This document shows, in pieces, positions 32,739 through 41,227 of a DNA stretch of 42,076 bases. Both the position numbers and the translations under genes were made by a program. The stretch's first letter is position 1; each line of letters starts with the position of its first letter. The notes beneath the pieces are model-generated. The model had not been told where the DNA came from. It was given only the letters and a program-made list of their open reading frames with translations, and made no database searches. The stretch is from Trueperaceae bacterium (GTDB taxonomy: Bacteria > Deinococcota > Deinococci > Deinococcales > Trueperaceae), in NCBI GenBank assembly GCA_011390675.1, contig JAABRX010000022.1, forward strand, positions 1 through 42,076. The letters are read 5' to 3'.

Positions 32739-33626
32739 TCATACGCCCCGTTGCGTCGGGTCGAGCGCGTCGCGCAGGGCGTTCCCCAGCAGGTTGAAAC
32801 CGAGCACGGTCAGCACGATGGCGATGCCGGGGGCGTTGACGAGCCACGGCGCCCGCCGCAGGTAGTCGCGCGCCGAGACGAGCATCGCCCCCCACTCGGG
32901 ATCGGGCGGCTGGGCGCCGAGCCCGACGAAGCCGAGCGCCGCGCTGCTCAGGAGCGCGATCGGGAACTGCAGCGTGACGAGCACGATCAGTGGCGACATG
33001 ATGTTGCTCCCGACGTGGCGGAACATGACGTGGGCCGCGGAGCCGCCGAGCGCCCGGGCCGCCTCGACGAAGACGCGCTCCTTCACCTCGAGGGTGGCGG
33101 CCCGCACCACCCGCGCGAAGCCCGGGATCGACGCGATGCCCACCGCGATCATGGTGTTCGTCAAGCCCGGCCCGAGCACCGCGATGATCGCCAGTGCGAG
33201 CAGGATCGCCGGGAAGGCGAGCAAGACGTCGACCAGGCCCATCATCGCCACGTCGAACCAGCCACCGATGAAGCCGGACACCACCCCCAGCAGGCCGCCG
33301 ACGACGAGCGCGATCCCGACGGAGACGATGCCGATCTGCAGGGTGAGCCGGCTACCGTGCACGAGGCGCGCGAGCACGTCGCGACCGAACTCGTCGGTGC
33401 CGAGCAGGTGTGCCTGGGACGGCGGTTGCAGGCGCTCGCGGATGCTCATTTCGTAGGGGTCGCCCGGCACGAAGAAGGGGCCGATCGCGGCGATCAGCAG
33501 GAGCGCCGCCACGATGCCGCCGCCCAGCCAGAACGAGGGGGAACGGCCCAGGTGGGTCATCTGCCAGGAGCGCCGCCGGGGCTCGGCCGTGGTCGCGGTC
33601 ACGGGCGCGGTCGCGGGCGCGCTCAC
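32739..33626 (-). CDS. dppC: Dipeptide/oligopeptide ABC importer permease, DppC type
   Basis: This 295-residue permease starts with a variable cytoplasmic tail, then PSFWLGGGIVAALLLIAAIGPFFVPGDPYE. The DppC-type segment PPSQAHLLGTDEFGRDVLARLVHGSRLTL follows, and a standard ABC-coupling loop EAARALGGSAAHVMFRHV (about 190-207). About six helices. GTG 33626 overlaps the DppB stop (GTGA). No DppD/DppF ATPase gene is nearby, so the ATPases must come from elsewhere. The substrate may be a peptide or another small compound of this SBP5 family. Confidence 0.94.
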   Translation of the reverse strand: MSAPATAPVTATTAEPRRRSWQMTHLGRSPSFWLGGGIVAALLLIAAIGPFFVPGDPYEMSIRERLQPPSQAHLLGTDEFGRDVLARLVHGSRLTLQIGIVSVGIALVVGGLLGVVSGFIGGWFDVAMMGLVDVLLAFPAILLALAIIAVLGPGLTNTMIAVGIASIPGFARVVRAATLEVKERVFVEAARALGGSAAHVMFRHVGSNIMSPLIVLVTLQFPIALLSSAALGFVGLGAQPPDPEWGAMLVSARDYLRRAPWLVNAPGIAIVLTVLGFNLLGNALRDALDPTQRGV

Positions 33627-34603
33627 CGGAACTGCACCTGGGGGTTCACGACGCCGTAGAGCACGTCGATGACGAGGTTGAGCAGGACCGTCGTCACCGC
33701 GACCACGAGCGTTACGCCCTGGATGAGGGGGAAGTCGCGGAACTGGATCGCCTTGATCGCCAGCTCCCCGATGCCGGGGAAGGCGAACACGACCTCGATG
33801 ATGAAGGCGCCACCCAACAGTCCGCCGATCTGCAGACCGATCACGGTCAGTACCGGCAGCATCGCGTTGGCCATCGCGTGCCGCCACAGCACCCGGGTGG
33901 CGGCGAGCCCTTTGGCGTGCGCCGTCCGGATGTAGTCGAGGCGCAAGACGTCGAGCAGCGACGAGCGCACCATGCGCGCGATCGCCGCCGAGAGGATCAG
34001 GCCGAGCGTCACCCCCGGAAGGACCAGGTGCCGCCACGACTCGTAGCCGAGGACGGGAAGCCAGGGGCGCTCCACGCCGAACTCGAAGATCAGGACCAAC
34101 CCCAGCCAGAACGCCGGGATCGACAGCCCCAGCGTCGCCAACAGCGACACCGCCAAGTCCACGAAGGTGTCGCGGAAGACGGCGGCGATCACGCCGGCCA
34201 GGACGCCGAGCACGACCGCGACGAACATGCCGGCGCCGGCGAGCTTGAGGGTGTTGGGGTAGCGCTGCACGATCTCCTCCGACACCGGGCGGCGCGTACG
34301 CACCGACGTGCCGAGGTCGCCCCGGACCAACCCGCCGAGGAAGCCGAGGTACTGCTCGTGCACGGGCCGGTCGAGGCCCAGCTGGCGGCGCAGCGCGTCC
34401 TTCTGATCCGCATCGATCGATTGGCCGAGGGTCATCATGTCGACGGGGTCCCCGGGCAAGAGAAGTTGCATGGAGAACACCAACGCCGTGATCGTGAGCA
34501 ACACGGGGATGGTGATGAGCAGACGGCGGGCAAGATAGGTCGCGATGGGGGTCCGCCTCCCGATAAGGCGTGGTGGGCGGCGGTTTCCACCGCCACCCAC
34601 CAC
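33623..34603 (-). CDS. dppB: Dipeptide/oligopeptide ABC importer permease, DppB type (start uncertain)
   Basis: This permease begins in the family with a cytoplasmic start reading YLARRLLITIPVLLTITALVF, then the LLPGDP motif and six helices; EAA-type loop residues are HAKGLAATRVLWRHA. The only standard start in reach is GTG 34603. It gives 326 residues but puts 19 codons, MVGGGGNRRPPRLIGRR, inside an intercistronic hairpin. The family's usual start coincides with an ATC at 34546, which follows GGGAGG (34561-34556) by nine bases. A non-standard ATC start, or a sequencing error, is therefore possible, giving 307 residues. Confidence 0.9.
   Translation of the reverse strand: MVGGGGNRRPPRLIGRRTPIATYLARRLLITIPVLLTITALVFSMQLLLPGDPVDMMTLGQSIDADQKDALRRQLGLDRPVHEQYLGFLGGLVRGDLGTSVRTRRPVSEEIVQRYPNTLKLAGAGMFVAVVLGVLAGVIAAVFRDTFVDLAVSLLATLGLSIPAFWLGLVLIFEFGVERPWLPVLGYESWRHLVLPGVTLGLILSAAIARMVRSSLLDVLRLDYIRTAHAKGLAATRVLWRHAMANAMLPVLTVIGLQIGGLLGGAFIIEVVFAFPGIGELAIKAIQFRDFPLIQGVTLVVAVTTVLLNLVIDVLYGVVNPQVQFR
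34570..34603 (-). terminator. Intercistronic stem-loop between dppA and dppB
   Basis: On the minus-strand RNA, GUGGUGGG-U-GGCGG pairs with CCGCC-G-CCCACCAC through a U-G wobble, forming a 14-bp stem with a 6-nt loop. The other strand would have a C-A mismatch. It starts seven bases after the dppA stop. Such stems after binding-protein genes commonly attenuate or stabilise, giving more dppA than permease. Confidence 0.7.
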
Positions 34604-34610
34604 GAGGAAC

Positions 34611-36164
34611 TCAGTTCGTCAGTCGGGCGTCGTTGAGCAGCACGAAGCCGAGGGCGTCGAGCTTGAGCCCCTCGAGCAGGTCGGCGCGCGTGAGGAACAC
34701 GCTCCAGTCGGTGCCGATCGGGATGACGCCGACGTCCTCGAGCAGGAAGATCTGCGCCTCTTCGGCGATGGCCTGGCGCGCGACCGGGTCGAGCTCCGTC
34801 GCAGCGCGGTCGAGGATGGCGTCGAGCTCGGGGTTCTGGTAGCCGCCGGCCCAGCCGGGGGTGCGGAACACGTAGGTGAGGAAGATCGGATCCCAACCGG
34901 ACCACCACATGAAGTTGAGGTGGTGCTTGCGCTCGGCCAACTGCCCGATCATCGACGCGACCTCGAAGGTCTGGAAGTCGACCGCGAAACCGGCGTCGAG
35001 CAGCTGCTGCTGGATCAGCTGACCGCCCTTCATGCCGTTGGGGAGGGTGTAGGTCCAGAAGATCAGCTCGAGCGGCTCGCCGTCCTTGGCCCACACGCCG
35101 TCCGCGTTCTTCTCGTACCCGGCCTCGCGCAGGAGCGCCGCGCTGCGTTCGAGATCCTGGCGGTATCCGTGCTCCTCGCCGATCGCCTCGCGGTATGCGG
35201 TGTTGCCGAGCGGCACGGGGGTGTAGTTCGCCGTGGCGTAGCCCTCGTAGGCGATGAAGGCGATGTCCTCGATGTTCAGGGCGTGCGCGACGGCTTGCCG
35301 CACGCGCACGTCGTCCATCGGCGCGAGGAACGGGTTGACCTCGAGCATCGTGTACGAGTTGTTGCCCTCGTTGATGACGACCGAGTAGCGCGGGTCTTCG
35401 CGCAAGCGGTCGATGTCGCCGCGGGGGGCGTCGCCGTAGTGGATGAGCCCGGTCTCGAGCGCCGCGACGCGGGTCCCTTCCTCGGGGAGGATGAGGATGT
35501 TGAGGCGGTCGATCATCATCTCGCCCTGGTTGTCGACGTCGATGCGCGGCGAGGTGTAGCCGTCGACCTTGACCAGGCTGAACCCGGTCGCGGGCGTCCA
35601 GCTCTCGAGCTCGAACGGGCCCGAGCCGACGACGTTCCGGCCGAAGTCCTCGCCGAGCGCCGCGACGGCGGTGGGGGAGACCACGCCGTAGAACGGGCTC
35701 GCGAGGGAGGTCCAGACCGGAGCGTACGGCGCGCTGTACGTGAAGCGCACCGTGTCCGGACCGGTGACTTCGACCGTTTCGAGGGTGCCCAGGCCGGTGC
35801 GGTTCGCCGACGGCGACTCCGGGTCCAGGTGGCGCTGGAACGAGAAGGCGACGGCTTCGGCGTCGATCGGCGTCCCGTCGTGGAAGAGTCGCCCTTCACG
35901 GATGGCGAAGTCGATCACGGTGCCGTCGTCGTTGATCGTCCAGGACTCGGCGACCCAGCCGTGCGGGTTGCTGTCGGGCCCGATGTAGACCAAGGGCTCC
36001 ATCAGGTAGTTGAGGACCTGATACGCGGTGAGCTGGATCGTCTCGACCGGGTCGAGGCTCGACGGCTCGTCCTGGATGGCGATGCCGACGGTGGACTGGG
36101 CGGACGCCAAGGTCAGCGTCAGTGCGGTGGCGAGGGCGAGGATTAGGCGTTGGGGTGTTCGCAT
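34611..36164 (-). CDS. dppA: ABC importer substrate-binding protein, SBP family 5
   Basis: This 517-residue periplasmic protein has a signal peptide (about 5-22, cleavage near ASAQ) and no lipobox cysteine. The mature part has SBP_bac_5 features: IAIQDEPSSLDPVET, EPLVYIGPD, WVAESWTINDDGTVIDFAIREG, FHDGTPIDAEAVAFSFQRHL and, further on, AVAHALNIEDIAF. The family binds peptides, nickel, opines and similar compounds; the ligand here is unknown. ATG 36164 has AGGAGGT seven bases upstream. It precedes dppB and dppC and follows gabT. Confidence 0.94.
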   Translation of the reverse strand: MRTPQRLILALATALTLTLASAQSTVGIAIQDEPSSLDPVETIQLTAYQVLNYLMEPLVYIGPDSNPHGWVAESWTINDDGTVIDFAIREGRLFHDGTPIDAEAVAFSFQRHLDPESPSANRTGLGTLETVEVTGPDTVRFTYSAPYAPVWTSLASPFYGVVSPTAVAALGEDFGRNVVGSGPFELESWTPATGFSLVKVDGYTSPRIDVDNQGEMMIDRLNILILPEEGTRVAALETGLIHYGDAPRGDIDRLREDPRYSVVINEGNNSYTMLEVNPFLAPMDDVRVRQAVAHALNIEDIAFIAYEGYATANYTPVPLGNTAYREAIGEEHGYRQDLERSAALLREAGYEKNADGVWAKDGEPLELIFWTYTLPNGMKGGQLIQQQLLDAGFAVDFQTFEVASMIGQLAERKHHLNFMWWSGWDPIFLTYVFRTPGWAGGYQNPELDAILDRAATELDPVARQAIAEEAQIFLLEDVGVIPIGTDWSVFLTRADLLEGLKLDALGFVLLNDARLTN

Positions 36165-36238
36165 TGGGACCTCCTGAGTAGGGGTGAGGGTCGGTGGCGG
36201 TCGGAGTAGGGATCGCGCCGGGCGCGCTGGGGGACGCA

Positions 36239-37552
36239 TCACACGGCGGGCTCCTCGGCTGGGACGAGGGCGGCGGCGAGCGCCCCGCGGAGCGCGGTCA
36301 GGCCCTGCTCGAGCTCTGCGTCGTCGATGAGCAGCGGGGCGAGGAAGCGCACCACGTTCCCGTGCATGCCGGCGGTGAGCAGCAGCAGACCGCGGTCGCG
36401 CGCCTCGTCGAGGACGGCACGGGCGAGTTCGGGTGCGGGACGTCGGGTGGCGCGATCGAGGACGAGCTCGATCGCCAGCATGGGCCCGAGGCCTCGGACC
36501 TCGCCGATCTGCGGGTACCGCGCCGCGGCTTCGTCGAGCTCCGCGCGCAGCCGCTCGCCCAGGGCGACGGCGCGCTCCAACACCGCCTCACGTTCGAAGA
36601 CGTCGAGCACGGCGAGGGCGGCGGCGCACGCCAAGGGGTTGCCGCCGTACGTCCCCCCCAGGCCACCCACGTCGGGCGCGTCCATGACGCTCGCGGTGCC
36701 GATGACGCCCGCGAGCGGCAACCCGCCGGCGAGGCTCTTGGCCACCGTGACCAGGTCGGCCTCGACGTCCGTGTGCTCGAGCGCGAACAGGCGCCCGGTG
36801 CGCCCGAAGCCGGACTGGATCTCGTCCGCGATGAGCAGGAAGCCGTGCGCGTCCGCGCGCTCGCGGAGACCGGCGACGAACTCGGGCGGCGTCGGCACGA
36901 AGCCGCCTTCACCGAGGACGGGTTCGAAGATCACGGCCGCCACCCGGTTCGGAGCCACCTCCGCGAGCAGCAGCTCGTCGAACGCCTCCAGGGCGCGTTC
37001 GGTGTCCCAGCCTCGGTAGGCGTAGGGGAAGGGGCTCTGGTAGACCTCGGGGGCGAAGGGCCCGAACGACTGGCGGTAGGGCTTCGCCTTGCCGGTGAGC
37101 GTCATCCCGAGCAGCGTGCGTCCGTGGAAGCCGTGGTGGAAGGCGACGATGCCTGGCCTGCCGGTGGCGGCGCGCGCGATCTTGACCGCGTTCTCCACGG
37201 CCTCGGCGCCGGTGGTCACGAGCAGCGTCTTGGCTGGACCGCGCACGGGCGCGACCGCGTTGAGGCGCTCGGCCAACGCCACGTATGGCTCGTACGTGGC
37301 GACCTGGAACGCCATGTGGCTGAGGCGCTCGAGCTGCGCGCGCACCGCCTGCGCCACCTTGGGGTGGTTGTGGCCGACGTTGAGGACCCCGATGCCCCCG
37401 ACGAAGTCGATGAACGGGCGGCCGTCGACGTCCCAGACCGTGGCGCCCGAGGCGCTGCCGACCACGATGGGATGGGCGACGCCCACGCCGCGCGGAACGT
37501 GCGTGTGCCGCGAAGCCAACAATTGCTCTGAGCGTGGGACGACGGTCGCCAT
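36239..37552 (-). CDS. gabT: Class III aminotransferase, GABA aminotransferase type
   Basis: This 437-residue PLP enzyme has VTTGAEAVENAVKIARAATGR, HHGFHGRTLLGMTLTGKA (His-Gly-Arg loop), EPVLGEGGFV and DEIQSGFGRTG (Asp-Glu-x-Q). The Schiff-base lysine is Lys272 in TVAKSLAGGLP. These fit 4-aminobutyrate transaminase and close omega-aminotransferases, which move an amino group to 2-oxoglutarate. It is the first gene of the operon, just downstream of PucR; GGGAGG precedes the ATG. The reaction probably ends degradation of the imported amine or amide, but the substrate may be another omega-amino acid. Confidence 0.92.
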   Translation of the reverse strand: MATVVPRSEQLLASRHTHVPRGVGVAHPIVVGSASGATVWDVDGRPFIDFVGGIGVLNVGHNHPKVAQAVRAQLERLSHMAFQVATYEPYVALAERLNAVAPVRGPAKTLLVTTGAEAVENAVKIARAATGRPGIVAFHHGFHGRTLLGMTLTGKAKPYRQSFGPFAPEVYQSPFPYAYRGWDTERALEAFDELLLAEVAPNRVAAVIFEPVLGEGGFVPTPPEFVAGLRERADAHGFLLIADEIQSGFGRTGRLFALEHTDVEADLVTVAKSLAGGLPLAGVIGTASVMDAPDVGGLGGTYGGNPLACAAALAVLDVFEREAVLERAVALGERLRAELDEAAARYPQIGEVRGLGPMLAIELVLDRATRRPAPELARAVLDEARDRGLLLLTAGMHGNVVRFLAPLLIDDAELEQGLTALRGALAAALVPAEEPAV

Positions 37553-37668
37553 CGAACCTCCCGGATCTGGACGCCCGGGACGTATGCCCCGGGTCGCTTG
37601 GATTGGATGGCGAGAGGTTACCCGACGTGCGACCGTTCCGTAAGGACGATGAAGTAGGATGAAGGCCC

Positions 37669-37685
37669 GATCAATCCTAGATCAA
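37669..37685. promoter_or_regulatory. Twin GATCAA repeats upstream of gabT
   Basis: GATCAA at 37669-37674 and 37680-37685 are 11 bp apart, one helical turn, in the 129-bp space between pucR and gabT. The second copy overlaps the pucR stop codon. They are a candidate regulator site for the operon promoter. Confidence 0.35.
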
Positions 37686-39235
37686 GTAGGAAGTACGTGG
37701 GCGAGCCCGCGCACGTAGCCCGCGACGCGCAGGCGCAAGCGCACGTCGGGGTCGTGCAAATCGAGGCCGAGCCGGTCTTCGATCCGCTCGAGCCGGTGGC
37801 GCAGCGTGGAGATGTGAATGCCGAGCGCTTCCGCCGTCGCGTTCAAGACGAACTCGTGGCTGGCCAGCACGAACAGGGTTTCCGTCCAGAGCGCGCCGCC
37901 GCGCCCGGCGCGCAGCGGCGCCTCGAAACCCTCGACCAGGTCGCGCTGCGCCTCGCGGTCCCCCTGGACCGCTCGGGGGAGCACCAGGTCGTCGAAGCAC
38001 GCCCACGAGCCCGGTGCCACGTGCGGCAGGCTCGCGCGCGCCTCGGCGAAGCCGCGGCGCACGCCGTCGAGGCCGACGTACGGCCGGGCCACCGCCATCC
38101 GAGCCTTGGCGTCGTTCAGCGCGGTCCATACGGTCTCGATCGCCACCGTTCCTGGGAGGAGCACGATGAGCCGGTTGGAACTGGTCGTGAGCAAGTCCGA
38201 CGCCCCGGAGCGCAGCAGCGTGTCGCGCACGCGTTCGAGCGCCGCCTCGCGCCGCGCGAAATCCTCGTGGACGAGCGGCACGTCGAGCCCGAGCTCGACG
38301 ATGGCCACCTGATGGGGCTCACGGGCCGAGAAGCCGGCCGCATGGGCACGCTCGGCGACCAAGCCGACGGCGTCGAGGCGCCCCTCGATCAGGTCGTCCA
38401 CGAAGCTCCGGCGCAACCGCGATTCGATCGTGCCGAGCTCGCGCTGGTGGGCGAGCCGCAGCGCCGTGACCAGTGCGGCGTGCTCCACGGCGCGACGCTC
38501 CAGCGGCCCGGGACGGCCGTTCCGGCCGAGCAGCCACACCGTCGCCACCGTCTCCGTCTGGACCTGGACGGCGGCGCGCACGGCCCAGCCGGCCGGTGCG
38601 GCGTCGCTCGGAACCGTTCGTTCTTCGGCCGTGGTGTTCGACGTCGCCGGCCGCGTCGCCTCCGACGCGATGGCGGCCACCGCCGCGGCCCCGACGGTGA
38701 CCGCCAGCGGGTCGCCGTTGGCGCCGACGATGGCGACGTCGTGCCCGGTCTCGGCCGCGAGCGTGCGCGCGAGGACCTCGAGGCTCGCCCCGCTGGCCGC
38801 GGCCCGCGTGAGCGCGCGATGGATCGCTTCACTGCGCTCGATCACGCGCGTCTGCTCACCCAGGAGCGCCGTATGCACCTCCTCGGTGACCTGCGCGAAC
38901 GGTACCTCCCACGGCACCTCGAGCAGGACCAGGTCGTGCGCCGGCGCGTCGGCCCGCACCTCGTCCGGGAAGGTCTCGAAGAACTGGGGGACGGCCAGGC
39001 CGACGCCGGCCACGCCGGCCTCGGCCAGGTCCCGGAACAGCCTCCGCAGTCGCGGCGCCTCTCGAGGCCAGGCGTACCCGGTGGTCAGGACGAACTGGCC
39101 GGGGCGCGCCCAGGCGACCGCATCCGGGTTGTCGAGCACGTGCACCCAACGGACGTCTCGATCGAGGTGGGCGTCGCCCGCGATCACGCGGGCGTTCGCG
39201 AGGCAGGGGAGCGCTAGGACGTCGCGGAAGCGCAT
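37682..39235 (-). CDS. PucR-family transcription regulator
   Basis: This 517-residue regulator has an N-terminal PucR domain (about 1-125: LPCLANARVIAGDAHLDRDVRWVHV, then WARPGQFVLTTGYAWP). A middle GGDEF/CdaR-like part and a C-terminal HTH_30 follow; the HTH reads FVLNATAEALGIHISTLRHRLERIEDRLGLDL. PucR-type regulators activate purine, GABA or amino-acid catabolic genes in response to a small ligand. It is encoded directly upstream of the gabT/dpp operon on the same strand, so it probably controls that operon. ATG 39235 is leaderless, six bases from TATCAT. Confidence 0.92.
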   Translation of the reverse strand: MRFRDVLALPCLANARVIAGDAHLDRDVRWVHVLDNPDAVAWARPGQFVLTTGYAWPREAPRLRRLFRDLAEAGVAGVGLAVPQFFETFPDEVRADAPAHDLVLLEVPWEVPFAQVTEEVHTALLGEQTRVIERSEAIHRALTRAAASGASLEVLARTLAAETGHDVAIVGANGDPLAVTVGAAAVAAIASEATRPATSNTTAEERTVPSDAAPAGWAVRAAVQVQTETVATVWLLGRNGRPGPLERRAVEHAALVTALRLAHQRELGTIESRLRRSFVDDLIEGRLDAVGLVAERAHAAGFSAREPHQVAIVELGLDVPLVHEDFARREAALERVRDTLLRSGASDLLTTSSNRLIVLLPGTVAIETVWTALNDAKARMAVARPYVGLDGVRRGFAEARASLPHVAPGSWACFDDLVLPRAVQGDREAQRDLVEGFEAPLRAGRGGALWTETLFVLASHEFVLNATAEALGIHISTLRHRLERIEDRLGLDLHDPDVRLRLRVAGYVRGLAHVLPT

Positions 39236-39241
39236 GGGGCC

Positions 39242-39247
39242 ATGATA
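39242..39247 (-). promoter_or_regulatory. -10 box TATCAT, leaderless start of pucR
   Basis: Minus strand TATCAT (39247-39242) ends six bases before the ATG at 39235. No ribosome binding site intervenes, and the start would be wrong for any longer in-frame reading upstream. Confidence 0.55.
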
Positions 39248-39372
39248 GGACCGGTGTCGGGTTTCCCGCGCTGAGGACGCCGAGCCGATCCTGGCGTGAC
39301 GTCTGCACTCGCGAGCAGATGCAACGTCGAGCCGTATTCGACACGATGAGTTTCCTGGAGGTGACCGACGCC

Positions 39373-39852
39373 ATGAACCACGACCTGGCGACCCTGTACC
39401 GGCTCGTCCGACGCACCCGCGCCGGCGTGTTCGATTGGCTCGACACCGTACCGCCCGACACGTTGACCCAAGTGCACGGCGACTTCGCCTTCGGCAGCCT
39501 CGACCGGATCTACACCCACGTCGCGGAGTGCTACCACTGGTGGGTCGGCACCGTAGGCCTTCGGCACGCGGAGCAGGACGACGTCGAAGGCGGCAGCGTT
39601 CGTGCGCTTCGCGACGCGTTCGCGGCGGTGGACGACGTCGTCGAAGAGGCGCTCTCGACGTTCGACGACCTCGACGCCCCTCTGCCATGGACATCCCCGG
39701 AAGGGAACCAGCAGACCCTCAGCCGTCGTTGGTTGCTGCTGCACCCCATCACGCACGAGTTCCACCACAAGGGGCAAGCGCTCGCTCTGGCGCGCGTGCT
39801 CGGGCACGCCCATCCCGGCGTACCCGATACCGACCTCATCGCGCCAGGCTGA
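39373..39852 (+). CDS. DinB-family metal-binding protein
   Basis: This 159-residue four-helix protein fits the DinB/YfiT fold, with candidate metal histidines in DRIYTHVAECYHWW (about 37-50) and the C-terminal HPITHEFHHKGQ (about 117-128). Such proteins are often thiol transferases or stress-induced proteins; the substrate is unknown. GGAGGT (39357-39362) lies ten bases before ATG 39373; an in-frame ATG at 39346 is an alternative that would add nine residues. It is divergent from pucR and convergent with the MFS gene. Confidence 0.88.
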   Translation: MNHDLATLYRLVRRTRAGVFDWLDTVPPDTLTQVHGDFAFGSLDRIYTHVAECYHWWVGTVGLRHAEQDDVEGGSVRALRDAFAAVDDVVEEALSTFDDLDAPLPWTSPEGNQQTLSRRWLLLHPITHEFHHKGQALALARVLGHAHPGVPDTDLIAPG

Positions 39853-39905
39853 TCTCGTGCGCGCGTCCGGTCGTGAGGGCGGCTGCACCGCAGGCGCGCG
39901 AGCGC

Positions 39906-41087
39906 TCAACCGGACCGCGCTGCCTCGACCCTTCGTCCGCGCCACACGAGCGCCAAATAGAGCCCCAGCAGCGCGACCGTCAGCACGACGACGGACGCCC
40001 CGATCGTCTGCAGCCCCGCCGCATCGGCCACGAACCCGACCGAGGCCGTGAGCGTCGCCCCGCCCAGGCCGGCGGCGGCGATCTGGAAGCCGATGGCGTT
40101 GTCGGCGTGCGCCTGGCCGACCCAGCGCGGCGTGAGGATGACGAGGGAGGCGAAGACGGGGGCGAACGAAGCGCCGATCAGCATCAGTCCGAGGAACGAG
40201 AGCGACCGGGTCGGTTCGAGCCAGAAGAGCAGGGCGCCGACGACGCTGGCGGCGATGCAGTAGGCGATCGTCCGGACGAGCGGCACGCGGTCGGCGACGA
40301 TGCCGAAGAGGACGCGACCGACCATGAGGCTCCCCCAGTAGAGGCTGACGAGCAGGCCGCCGGTGCCGACGCTCTCGCCGCGGTGGAGCGTCAGGAGCGT
40401 GAAGCTCCACTGCGCCACCACGAACTCCGATCCCGCGTAGACGAAGAACGTCGCCATCCCGAGCCAGACGATCGGTCGCCGGAGGGTGTCGCGGTTGCGC
40501 GCGGCCGCCGGCGGGGGCGCAGCCTCGCCGGTTCCGACGTCGGCCCAACGTCCGCGGGTCGCGAAGAACGTCCAGGCGAGCAACAGCTGCGCGCTGCCGA
40601 CGATCACGTAGCTCCAGCGCCACACAGAGCCCGAGGTCAGAACGGCCGTGACGATGAGCGGCCCCAGCGTGGTCCCCACGCCGAAGAAGGCGTGCAACCA
40701 GTTGAGGATGCGGGCGCTGAAGTGGCGGGCGCCGTACGCGTTCAGCCCCGCATCGACGGCGCCGCCGGCCAGACCGGCCACGAACCCGAAGGCGAGCAGC
40801 AGCGGCCAGTAGGCGGTGAGCGAGAAGCCGAGCAGCGCGAGCGCCGCTGCGAGCGTCGAGAGCGCGAGGACGCTGCCGATCGGGAGGACCCGGAGGATCC
40901 GTCCGCTGAGCGAGCTCGAGGCGAGGTAGCCGAGCGTCTGGAAGGCGACGAGCGTGCCCAGAGCGTCCAGGGGCACGCCGAACGCCACGCGCATCGAGGG
41001 CCACGACACCCCGAGGAGACCATCGGGCAAGCCGAGGCTGACGAACGCCAGGAAGGCGAGGAGCGCGAGGAGGGTGCTGCGGGGCAT
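39906..41087 (-). CDS. MFS transporter
   Basis: This 393-residue protein has twelve hydrophobic helices. The first reads LLALLAFLAFVSLGLPDGLLGVSWPSM; the loop between helices 2 and 3 carries YLASSSLSGRILR. The second half repeats the layout (TLRRPIVWLGMATFFVYAGSEF). It resembles sugar/fucose-permease-like MFS proteins, but the substrate is not predictable. AGGAG eight bases before ATG 41087 favours it over the in-frame ATG 41108. It is encoded alone, convergent with DinB. Confidence 0.9.
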   Translation of the reverse strand: MPRSTLLALLAFLAFVSLGLPDGLLGVSWPSMRVAFGVPLDALGTLVAFQTLGYLASSSLSGRILRVLPIGSVLALSTLAAALALLGFSLTAYWPLLLAFGFVAGLAGGAVDAGLNAYGARHFSARILNWLHAFFGVGTTLGPLIVTAVLTSGSVWRWSYVIVGSAQLLLAWTFFATRGRWADVGTGEAAPPPAAARNRDTLRRPIVWLGMATFFVYAGSEFVVAQWSFTLLTLHRGESVGTGGLLVSLYWGSLMVGRVLFGIVADRVPLVRTIAYCIAASVVGALLFWLEPTRSLSFLGLMLIGASFAPVFASLVILTPRWVGQAHADNAIGFQIAAAGLGGATLTASVGFVADAAGLQTIGASVVVLTVALLGLYLALVWRGRRVEAARSG

Positions 41088-41195
41088 CGAGTGGGCTCCT
41101 GTTCCCATTCGAACGCACGATGGCCGCGTCGCGCAAGGCGGAGCCCGGTCGCGTGGGCGCAGCGGGGCGGGGCGCCCGCCCCGGCCGCCCCGGTC

Positions 41196-41220
41196 TACGG
41201 TAAGGGGATCGAACGGAGGT
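41196..41220 (+). promoter_or_regulatory. Promoter and ribosome binding site of the flavoredoxin-like gene
   Basis: -10 TACGGT (41196-41201) and GGAGGT (41215-41220), seven bases before the ATG at 41228. This is a leadered gene, contrasting with the leaderless genes that use the same -10 form. Confidence 0.5.
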
Positions 41221-41227
41221 ACGGACC

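Noticed and set aside
39866-39920. Possible hairpin GTCCGGT/ACCGGAC at the DinB-MFS junction
   Set aside because: Only seven pairs around a long loop, with the right arm inside the MFS coding sequence; too weak to call a terminator.
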